Origin: CADCWK01 sp965218235
GTDB lineage: Bacteria > Chloroflexota > Chloroflexia > Thermomicrobiales > UBA6265
Direction of reading: 5' to 3'
Length of the DNA: 64,000 nucleotides
NCBI GenBank assembly: GCA_965218235.1
Contig: OZ244595.1
Coordinates: 372,001-436,000, forward strand
Shown here: positions 8,586 to 16,105 of the stretch, in pieces
How the letters are laid out: each line of letters opens with the position of its first letter
How positions within the stretch are numbered: the stretch's first letter is position 1
Program-made: the position numbers and the translations under genes
Notes under the pieces: generated by a model
Seen by the model: only the letters and a program-made list of their open reading frames with translations
Told to the model about the DNA's origin: nothing
The model's database searches: none

Positions 8586-9467
8586 TCAGGGCCGCGTGAT
8601 GTCGAGACCGGCCAGCACATCATCCCAACGGCGTCGCTCGGTGTCGGAGATCGGTTGGGCCCGGTGCCGGAGCATGCCATAGTTCACCCGCAGCCCGATC
8701 GCGGCCGTGTCCCAGGTCGCCCGGACGACCTGCGCGGCTGCGGCCCGGGCCGCCAACGCTGGCTGGCCCTGACGCAGATGCTCCTGGCCGAAGCCGATGG
8801 CCATGTGCCGGCGGGCCCGGAGGATCTTGCCAAGCCGGAGCCGTGGTTCCCGATACCCAAGGAGCGGCTCCGGCACGTTGGCGAAGCGACTCTCTCGGTG
8901 GGCCCGGAGGAGCAGGTCCTGATCCTCCATCGAGATCGCGCTGGCGCGGTAATGCCACCGCCGGAAGAAGGTCATTCGCCCCATGAACGTCGGATGCACC
9001 ATCCCGAAACCGGATGCCGGCCGGGCGGTGATCGCGGCGTGACCCGCTCCCGGCCGGCGCATCCCAATCGCCGCGAAGTCGTCCTGGAAGACGACGACCC
9101 AGGCGCCGAGCAGATCGATGGTGGCGTCGCTTTGGAGCATCTCGACCTGCCGGGCGAACCGGTTGGGGAAGGCGATGTCATCGCCGTCCATTCGGGCGAA
9201 CAGCTCGCCCGAAGATGCCGCGATCGCCTGATTGAGCCGGGTGGGCAGACCGAGACTGCCTCCGTCGTACAACACGCGGACACGCGAATCGTCGATCCCG
9301 TAGAGGATGTCCAGTGTCTCATCCGTCGACCCGTCATCGATCAGGAACAGCTCGAATTCCCCGTACGTCTGCGCGAGCAGCGACCGGACGGCGAGCTCGA
9401 CGGTCCCGGCATTGTTCCGGACAGGCATCCCGACGCTGATGAGCGGCTGGCGGGAGAGGTCGCTCAC
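8586..9467 (-). CDS. Glycosyltransferase family 2 (GT-A)
   Basis: A 293-residue inverting GT-A transferase. It starts with ISVGMPVRNNAGTVELAVRS, followed by LFLIDDGSTDETLDIL and the metal-binding DxD in ARMDGDDIAFPNRF. GTG 9467 is chosen because it overlaps the stop of the upstream glycosyltransferase by 4 bp (GTGA), while an in-frame ATG at 9518 would sit deep inside that gene. The C-terminal basic region may be an amphipathic membrane contact. Substrates are unknown. Confidence 0.88.
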   Translation of the reverse strand: MSDLSRQPLISVGMPVRNNAGTVELAVRSLLAQTYGEFELFLIDDGSTDETLDILYGIDDSRVRVLYDGGSLGLPTRLNQAIAASSGELFARMDGDDIAFPNRFARQVEMLQSDATIDLLGAWVVVFQDDFAAIGMRRPGAGHAAITARPASGFGMVHPTFMGRMTFFRRWHYRASAISMEDQDLLLRAHRESRFANVPEPLLGYREPRLRLGKILRARRHMAIGFGQEHLRQGQPALAARAAAAQVVRATWDTAAIGLRVNYGMLRHRAQPISDTERRRWDDVLAGLDITRP

Positions 9468-10588
9468 CGGATGACCTCTCGATAGTACCGGTCGGCCCGC
9501 GCATCGATCCGCGGCCACGAGAAGATTTCGGCGTTGGCGCGGGCGCGGGCGGACATGGCGTCGTACGCAGCACGGTCGAGCGCGAGCAGACCTTCGATCT
9601 GGTCGGCGAGAGCGTCGGAATCGCCGACGGGGAACCGCCCACCGCAGTCGAGCGGAACGACTTCCTTGAGACCTCCGTGGTCGCTGGCGATCGTCGGCCG
9701 GCCACAGGCCTGGGCTTCGACGGCGGCCATGCCGAACATCTCGAAGTCGACGGTCGGCATCACGAAGATGTCGGCCATGTTATAGACCGGCGCGAGTCGT
9801 TCCTCCTCGACCGCTCCCAGATAGATCCCGCCAACCGCCTCGATCCGCTCACGCCAGTTGTCCGGATTCAGCGCACCGGCACCGAACTGCCCGACCGGAC
9901 CCGCGACGACGAGCTGGGCATTCGAGCCACGCGCTTTGAGTGTGGCCATCGCCTCCAGCAGGATGTGCGATCCCTTCTGCCGGTTGACCCGCCCGACGTA
10001 GAGCACAACGGGGGTGGTAATGCCGGCCCGCTCACGCTCACGTTGGCCACCCACCGGGTCCGGGGCGAACTGATCGGTATTGACCCCGTTCCAGAGTATT
10101 CGGAGGCGGGCGTTCCGCAGATCCCAGAACTGGTCCGATTCGTCGCGGCAATACGCTGAGACAGGCAGGAGCGAGTCGTAGGACAGCAGCATCCAGCGGT
10201 AGAGCCAGTGGAACGGCCCGCGCAGACCACGCCGGAAATAGAAATAGTCGTAGGAGAGCACCTTGGGCGCCCGGATCAGCCGGGTGATGAACGCCCCCTC
10301 GGCCTGATTGTGGAAATGGATCACGTCGGCGGTGACGCGCATCAGGTCGATCGCCGCCCGGACCTGAATCTCGATCCAGCTGGCACGCTGGCCAGTCCGG
10401 CAGCGGAAGAATCGGACCTCGTACCCGTCGTGCCTGATCCGTTCGGTTCGGTCGCCGGGAGAATAGACGATCACGTCGTGACCGCTGGCGGCCTGGTCCT
10501 TCGCCATCTCCACGACCCGGCGCTGGACGGCGCCACCGAACGGATGCAGGACCGGTACGCCCCCGACGCTGACATGGACGATACGCAT
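9464..10588 (-). CDS. Glycosyltransferase family 4 (GT-B)
   Basis: A 374-residue GT-B enzyme. It begins MRIVHVSVGGVPVLHPFGGA, the usual Rossmann opening. VLYVGRVNRQKGSHILLEAM opens the C-terminal lobe, and DFEMFGMAAVEAQACGRP carries the E-x7-E donor motif, followed by ASDHGGLKEVV. ATG 10588 follows GAAGGGAAGACC; the longer frame to 10657 has no domain support. It is translationally coupled to the next family 2 gene by a GTGA overlap. Confidence 0.88.
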   Translation of the reverse strand: MRIVHVSVGGVPVLHPFGGAVQRRVVEMAKDQAASGHDVIVYSPGDRTERIRHDGYEVRFFRCRTGQRASWIEIQVRAAIDLMRVTADVIHFHNQAEGAFITRLIRAPKVLSYDYFYFRRGLRGPFHWLYRWMLLSYDSLLPVSAYCRDESDQFWDLRNARLRILWNGVNTDQFAPDPVGGQRERERAGITTPVVLYVGRVNRQKGSHILLEAMATLKARGSNAQLVVAGPVGQFGAGALNPDNWRERIEAVGGIYLGAVEEERLAPVYNMADIFVMPTVDFEMFGMAAVEAQACGRPTIASDHGGLKEVVPLDCGGRFPVGDSDALADQIEGLLALDRAAYDAMSARARANAEIFSWPRIDARADRYYREVIR

Positions 10589-10634
10589 GGTCTTCCCTTC
10601 GAATGAGATGAGACGGATGGTCGAAAACGACCGA

Positions 10635-11744
10635 TCAGGAGAGCAACCCCCGACCAACCATCAGCGGTTCGGCCCGGGCGAGGACGAATGAGATCCCGGA
10701 ATCGACCAGCCGGGTCGCGCGCCGTTTGCGCCGGGGTCGACCGGACTGAGCCAGGAGTTCCCGGTAGAGCGCCTCGTGGGCGGCGACCATCGCGGCCGGG
10801 CTGTACCGGGCGATCGTATCGGTGCTGGTGGCGGCGCGCTCCGCCGCCGCGACCGGGTTGGCCAGCCGCGCCCGGAGGGCAGCAGCCAGTGTGTCGATAT
10901 CACCGGGCGGGACCAACTGCTGGCGGCCCGCCAGGATACCGGACACTCCGCCGACATCGGTCGCGATCACAGGGGTGCCGCACATCATCGCCTCGATGAT
11001 CACGCTCGGCAGTGCCTCGGCGAATGACGCCGATACCAGCACGCTGGCGGCCCGGTAGCGGTCAGCGAGCTCCGCCGACGACTGCATGCCGAGGAAGCGG
11101 ACCCGGTCGGCGATCCCGAGCGCCGCGGCCTGGTCCCGGTAGACCGCTTCCAGCGCCGGATTCTGATAGGCGAGGGAGAGGTCAACGTCCAGATCGGCCT
11201 TCGCGAACGCCTGGAGCAGGACGTCCACGCCCTTCTGCGGGATGAGCTGGCCGACGAACAGGATCGTCGGCCGCACCGGCGGGTTCGCCGGCGGGGCATG
11301 GAAGTAGGTCTCGGCTGGGAACCCGTTCGGGATCACCACCCCAGGGGGCAGCGCGGTGCCAAATCGCCAGACGTCGGTCTGACGTTCGGAATCACTGAGG
11401 GCGACCGTCGCGTCAGCCCGTTCCACGACCAGGCGGGTCAGGTGGTAACGCCGGCGCGAGATGGCATAGTTGCTGGCCAGCATCGGGTCATGGCTGGTGT
11501 AGACGAAGGACGCATCCGATCCCGACAGCGCCATCCGGAGAGCGCCACGCGCCAGGTGATGGACATGGACCAGATCGTAGGGAGCGTCGGGCTCCAGGCC
11601 ATGATGTCCCAGGCCAACGACATCCCAGCCTTTGGCCCGCAGCCCATCCACGAGCACGGTTTCCGGAGTGAACTTCCGCTGGACGCGATACGCCTCCGGC
11701 TGGTCGAAGATACCGCCAACGATGGCGATCCGCGGTGAGGTCAA
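10635..11744 (-). CDS. Glycosyltransferase family 4 (GT-B)
   Basis: A 369-residue GT-B transferase. TTG 11744 overlaps the stop of the upstream flippase/polymerase gene (TTGA), with AAGGAA just before it. It shows IAIVGGIFDQPEAYRVQ at the start, TILFVGQLIPQKGVDVLLQA opening the second lobe, and SFAEALPSVIIEAMMCGTPV with the E-x7-E pair. The basic tail (RKRRATRL) may touch the membrane. The sugar and acceptor are unknown. Confidence 0.88.
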   Translation of the reverse strand: MTSPRIAIVGGIFDQPEAYRVQRKFTPETVLVDGLRAKGWDVVGLGHHGLEPDAPYDLVHVHHLARGALRMALSGSDASFVYTSHDPMLASNYAISRRRYHLTRLVVERADATVALSDSERQTDVWRFGTALPPGVVIPNGFPAETYFHAPPANPPVRPTILFVGQLIPQKGVDVLLQAFAKADLDVDLSLAYQNPALEAVYRDQAAALGIADRVRFLGMQSSAELADRYRAASVLVSASFAEALPSVIIEAMMCGTPVIATDVGGVSGILAGRQQLVPPGDIDTLAAALRARLANPVAAAERAATSTDTIARYSPAAMVAAHEALYRELLAQSGRPRRKRRATRLVDSGISFVLARAEPLMVGRGLLS

Positions 11745-14737
11745 TTGGGGATTCCTTTCGTAACGGGCATGGACTGGCGTGAGGCGTTTCGTTCGGAACG
11801 CCAGCCGATCATGTTCAGCGCCAGATAGAAATAGATCGGCCAGAAGAAATAGATGTAGATCTGTGAGGTGGCGGCAATGCTCCCTGGAATCAGAAACGCG
11901 AGCCAGACCGCGGCGTACTGGGTCATGAACGCCTGAACGGTATTCGGGGACCGCTGGAAGCCACGCTCGAGCTGGCTGAAGATCAGGCCCAGAAGCCCGT
12001 AGGCGACGATGACGGCCACGATCCCGTAATTGACGTAGAGCTCGGCCTGGAACGGCATCACCTGGTCGTAGAATTGTGGATGGACCCCATAGACCAGCCG
12101 GTTGAACAGGACATGACCACTGACATCCCGAACCGACGCGCCCAGGATGGGCACCGAGGACAGCACAGAACCGATCAGGGAGTGCCCGCCAAGGAACTCC
12201 GGTGGGATGAACCGCTCATTGTCGAGCACGTAGCCAGTGAGTTGCGGCGCTCCGCCATAGACTTCGAGTGTTTCGACCGGAGAGAGATCCTGCGAGATCG
12301 CGGCGCGCGACTCCGGCCGGGTGACGATATCCGAGAGGCTGCCGTACGAACTCGTCCGGTACAGTCCCCAGACGAGCAGCAGCAGCAGCCCCACCGCGCC
12401 GCCGACAACGATGATCCGCCACGGGATCCGGCGTACCCGGAGGGAATAGGCGGCGACGAGGGCAAGCAGCGGTGCGGCAAAGGCGCCGCGGTTGTAGCTG
12501 AAGCTGGCGTAGATCACGATCAGGGCAAGCCCCGACCCGACGGTGATCAGGATCCTGGCCCGGCGGCTGGCCGTCGGCGCCCGGCGGTCCGCCCAGGAGC
12601 TCCAGGCGAGAATGACCGCGAAGCCGAGGAACGGGCGCAGGAAGGTACTGGCGGCTCCGGACAATGAGGCGGGCGCGGTATCCGGTGTCAGCGCACCCTG
12701 TTCGGGCGACAGATAATAGGCAAGCAGCCCACCGATACTGCCGAACGCGAGGAGCAGCCCCACCCCACCGAGCGCCCCGCAGAAGATCGCGAGCGGGATA
12801 TGCGGCGGGCGGCGTTCGCGCTGTGGGATATCGGCGTACGTCCGGTTCGGCCCTGTCCGCCGGTTACCCCACTGGAAGGCGACGCAGTAGGCGACAAAAG
12901 CCACGAAGCTGATCACGATCGCCCAATTGATGCCACCCGTGGTCGCCGGGACCGGCAATGACCCTAGACTCGCGCCCTGGGCATTGATCAGCAGCGGCAG
13001 GATCAGCCCCTGCAGGATGAAGACGAAGAGCACCCAGTTGTGCGGACAGAGCGGGGTTCGGAGCGTCGGCCGGCAGGCCGGGAGGAAGGCCAGCACCAGC
13101 GGCATCCCGAGAGCGGGGACCAGCACCGCCAGGTAGCGCGGCTCCGGCATCGACACGCAGAACCACAGCACCGCCGCCCAGGCCAGCAGCAGGCAACCGA
13201 CGAGGCCACGGTCGAGGATCGGCGCTGGCGCCGGGTACTGGACGGTCGGCCGCCAGGGTAGGGACGCCGGCGGTACCGGCCGCCACACGCTCGACATCCG
13301 TCCAGACGGGACTGCCGTGGCCACCGCCATGGCCCCCGCCATTGCGCCCGTCGGGGCAGACGCCGGACCCGGTCCCGCCGGACCGGTGCGCCGCAGCCGA
13401 AACGCGACGATGACCGAAAGCACCAGGCTGAGCGTACCGTAGGCTAAGAACTGGGTCGCGGCCAGACCAGCCGCCTCCCAGCGAGGGACGAGCACGAACG
13501 CCAGAGCGATCAGCAGGGCGGCCAGGCCGATGTCGAGCGCCAGCCGCCAGCCAATCGCCCCCGTGCTGACGAGGACCTGTCCGACGACATCGTTCAGGGT
13601 GATCGGCAGGGTGGACAGCAGCAGGATCACCAGGACGGTGCCACCGACGCGGTACTCGGCGCCGAGCAGGCCCATCAGCGGATTGGCGAGCAGGATCAGG
13701 GCGATAGCCGGGACGGCGACGACGGCGGTGGATGCGACGAGATTGGTCAGGAAGACCCTGCGGAAATCGGCCCGGTTGCTAAGCCCATCGAAGTTGGCGA
13801 GCATCGGCAGGACGATCCGGGAGACGGCGGTGGGAAGGAACAGGACGGCAAAGCTCCAGCGCGAGGCGGCCGCGTAGAGGCCCACCTCCGCCAGGCCGTC
13901 GGGCTGCCGCGTCAGGAGAACCGTCCCGATCAGCGTGGCCGGCACCGTCAGACTGCTGCTGACGACGGCCGGGATACTGAACCGGAGCAGGCGGTGCCAG
14001 TGGTGCCGCTCGGCTCGCGCCGCCCTCTTCTGCCCCGGAGCCGCGGCGATCCCGGCGGTGCGGCTGGCCCGGCGGACGGCCAGCCGGAGCACGCCGGCGC
14101 TGAGGGCCTCGGCGACGGCCAGTGCGACAACGGCGCCCGTGACGCCGCCGGTGGTGGCACCGAAGATCAGCAGGGCCGAGGTACCCAGTCCCTGCGCGAC
14201 GCCGGCCAGCGCCAGAGCGCGCCAGGCCTCCAGTCCGGCCAGGATGCCCATCTGAGCGCTGTTGATGGCGGCGAAGATCACGATCGGCGCCGCCAGCTGC
14301 AGGGGAAGGGTCAGCGCGCCGTCGCCGAACATGGCCCGGGCCAGCACGGGCGCCGCCAGGAACGTGATGATGGCCAGGAAGCCGCCGGCGCCGAGGGTGA
14401 TTCGCATCGCCAGCCGGGCGTAGATGCCCGCCACGACGGGATCGGTTGACCGGTTGGCGGCGACGAACCGGGTGGCGCTCAGGCCCAGGCCGAGCCCGGA
14501 CAGCACGGTGAACAGGTTGAGCGTGTTCTGAACCACGCCGAGCTGGCCGTACGCCTCGCGGCCAAGCATACCCGCGACGACCAGCGCCGCGATGACCGGC
14601 AGGCCGCGGGCCGCCAGCGATGCGACGACCGACCAGACGGCCCCACGCAGGAAGCGCTTCAGCAGGGGAGCCAGCGATCGCCCACCGGCGGTTGGTTGCT
14701 CTGCCGATGTCCTCTCCCGCTCGACGATGTGCTCCAT
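11741..14737 (-). CDS. Wzx-like flippase fused to Wzy-like O-antigen polymerase
   Basis: A 998-residue membrane protein starting at ATG 14737 (MEHIVERERTS). Residues 1 to about 440 form a polysaccharide flippase of the MOP/PST family, beginning AVWSVVASLAARGLPVIAAL with about twelve helices. A Gly/Pro/Ala linker follows (about 445-490). From about 495 to the end are another dozen hydrophobic segments with the O-antigen/repeat-unit polymerase look, including ASFSYNRGAFAAPLLALVAA and a large periplasmic loop around GGAPQLTGYVLDNERF. There is no stop or frame change between the parts. Translocation and polymerisation of the lipid-linked repeat unit are inferred. The open frame extends further upstream into the aminotransferase gene, but that part is only a shadow. 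Confidence 0.8.
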   Translation of the reverse strand: MEHIVERERTSAEQPTAGGRSLAPLLKRFLRGAVWSVVASLAARGLPVIAALVVAGMLGREAYGQLGVVQNTLNLFTVLSGLGLGLSATRFVAANRSTDPVVAGIYARLAMRITLGAGGFLAIITFLAAPVLARAMFGDGALTLPLQLAAPIVIFAAINSAQMGILAGLEAWRALALAGVAQGLGTSALLIFGATTGGVTGAVVALAVAEALSAGVLRLAVRRASRTAGIAAAPGQKRAARAERHHWHRLLRFSIPAVVSSSLTVPATLIGTVLLTRQPDGLAEVGLYAAASRWSFAVLFLPTAVSRIVLPMLANFDGLSNRADFRRVFLTNLVASTAVVAVPAIALILLANPLMGLLGAEYRVGGTVLVILLLSTLPITLNDVVGQVLVSTGAIGWRLALDIGLAALLIALAFVLVPRWEAAGLAATQFLAYGTLSLVLSVIVAFRLRRTGPAGPGPASAPTGAMAGAMAVATAVPSGRMSSVWRPVPPASLPWRPTVQYPAPAPILDRGLVGCLLLAWAAVLWFCVSMPEPRYLAVLVPALGMPLVLAFLPACRPTLRTPLCPHNWVLFVFILQGLILPLLINAQGASLGSLPVPATTGGINWAIVISFVAFVAYCVAFQWGNRRTGPNRTYADIPQRERRPPHIPLAIFCGALGGVGLLLAFGSIGGLLAYYLSPEQGALTPDTAPASLSGAASTFLRPFLGFAVILAWSSWADRRAPTASRRARILITVGSGLALIVIYASFSYNRGAFAAPLLALVAAYSLRVRRIPWRIIVVGGAVGLLLLLVWGLYRTSSYGSLSDIVTRPESRAAISQDLSPVETLEVYGGAPQLTGYVLDNERFIPPEFLGGHSLIGSVLSSVPILGASVRDVSGHVLFNRLVYGVHPQFYDQVMPFQAELYVNYGIVAVIVAYGLLGLIFSQLERGFQRSPNTVQAFMTQYAAVWLAFLIPGSIAATSQIYIYFFWPIYFYLALNMIGWRSERNASRQSMPVTKGIPN

Positions 14738-14820
14738 GCGCCTTCCTGCGTGGCCGGTGATGCTTCGTCTCGAGGGCTCGCGGGACTTCGGCCGCGCTGG
14801 TCGCCGGGTGACGACCGGCG

Positions 14821-16050
14821 TTAGCGGGTCGTCGCCGAGCGGAGCAGGCTCTGCTCCAGCCGGGTGCCGACGAGGTCGACCTGCTCCCGCGTCATGTCCG
14901 TGAAGAACGGCAACGCGATCGTCCGGCACGCCACCTCCTCCGTGACGGGGAAGTCGCCCGGCTTGTACCCGAACGTGGTGCGGTAGAACGGCTGGAGGTG
15001 GATCGGGACGAAGTACGGGCGGCTCGGGATGCCATGGGCCGCCAGCTCGGTGACGAGCCGGTCGCGGTCGATCCCGTCCTGGGTCTGGATGACGTAGACG
15101 AACCAGCTCATCCGGGTCGTCTCGGGCGCGAGGTGGGGCGTCCGGATACCGGAGAGGCCGGCGAGGCGCTCGTCGTACCAGGTGGCGACCCGCGAGCGGC
15201 GGTCGAGGATGGAATCGATCCGGGACAGCTGCGAGCGGCCGAGGGCGGCGCTCATCTCGTCGAGGCGGTAGTTGAAGCCGAGCCGGACGTGGTTCATCCA
15301 CGTCCCCTCGTCGTCCCGACCCTGGTTGGCCTGGCTGCGCATCACCCGCGCGAGGTCGGAATTGCTGGTGACGATCATGCCGCCCTCGCCGGTCGTCATC
15401 TGCTTGTTCGGGTAGAAGGCGAAGATGGCGGCGTCAGCCCCGGCGCCGATCCGGACGCCGTTGCGCTCGGCCCCGATCGCCTCGCAGGAGTCCTGGACGA
15501 TACCCAGACCGTGGCGCCCCGCAAGGGTCGAGAGCGCGTCCAGTTCGCACGGCTGGCCGAAGACGTCGACCGGCACCAGGACGCGGGTCCGGGGGGTGAT
15601 CGCGTCGGCGACCCGCTGCGGATCGATGTTCAGCGTGTCGCGGTCGATGTCGGCGAAGACCGGCTTCGCGCCGACGTAGAGGGCGCAGTTGGCCGAAGCG
15701 ACGAAGCTGAACGGGCTGGTGATGACCTCGTCGCCGGCGCCGACCTCCAGCGCCGACAGGCAGAGGTGCAGACCGCTGGTGCCGCTGTTGACGCCGATCC
15801 CCTCCCGGGCGCCGATGTACCGGGCCATCTCTCGCTCGAAGGCGGCAATCTGCGGCCCCATGCTCAGGGAGGAGCCCCTGAGGACCGCGATAACGGCCTC
15901 GATGTCGCTCGCGTCGAGCGACGGCTGCGACATCGGAACGTCGAACGTCCGGGCCGGTGGGGCAGGGGAAATCGTCCCGGCGGGGGCAATGAGCTCGACA
16001 GCGTCCAGGGTCTGCATCGGAACGGCTCCTGACACGAGACGCATGTCCAT
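14821..16050 (-). CDS. DegT/DnrJ/EryC1/StrS family sugar aminotransferase (PglE-like)
   Basis: A 409-residue PLP enzyme that aminates a 4-keto-6-deoxy nucleotide sugar with glutamate. Landmarks are GVNSGTSGLHLCLSALEVGA, the ITSPFSFVASANCALYVGA block, VQDSCEAIGAE, and the PLP lysine in FAFYPNKQMTTGEGGMIVT. The C terminus has FVPIHLQPFYRTTFGY, typical of the family. ATG 16050 gives a slightly long N terminus; ATG 16017 (MQTLDAVEL) is an alternative. It lies 55 bp after the 4,6-dehydratase gene, the enzyme that makes its expected substrate. Confidence 0.9.
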   Translation of the reverse strand: MDMRLVSGAVPMQTLDAVELIAPAGTISPAPPARTFDVPMSQPSLDASDIEAVIAVLRGSSLSMGPQIAAFEREMARYIGAREGIGVNSGTSGLHLCLSALEVGAGDEVITSPFSFVASANCALYVGAKPVFADIDRDTLNIDPQRVADAITPRTRVLVPVDVFGQPCELDALSTLAGRHGLGIVQDSCEAIGAERNGVRIGAGADAAIFAFYPNKQMTTGEGGMIVTSNSDLARVMRSQANQGRDDEGTWMNHVRLGFNYRLDEMSAALGRSQLSRIDSILDRRSRVATWYDERLAGLSGIRTPHLAPETTRMSWFVYVIQTQDGIDRDRLVTELAAHGIPSRPYFVPIHLQPFYRTTFGYKPGDFPVTEEVACRTIALPFFTDMTREQVDLVGTRLEQSLLRSATTR

Positions 16051-16105
16051 GGGGTGAGCGTTGGAAGGGATACGACGGTATTACGTCATTATGATGGTTC
16101 GCGGC

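Noticed and set aside
11741..15301. Longer 1186-codon form of the flippase/polymerase gene
   Set aside because: The first ~188 codons lie inside the aminotransferase gene and read as low-complexity Arg/Pro shadow; ATG 14737 starts the flippase.
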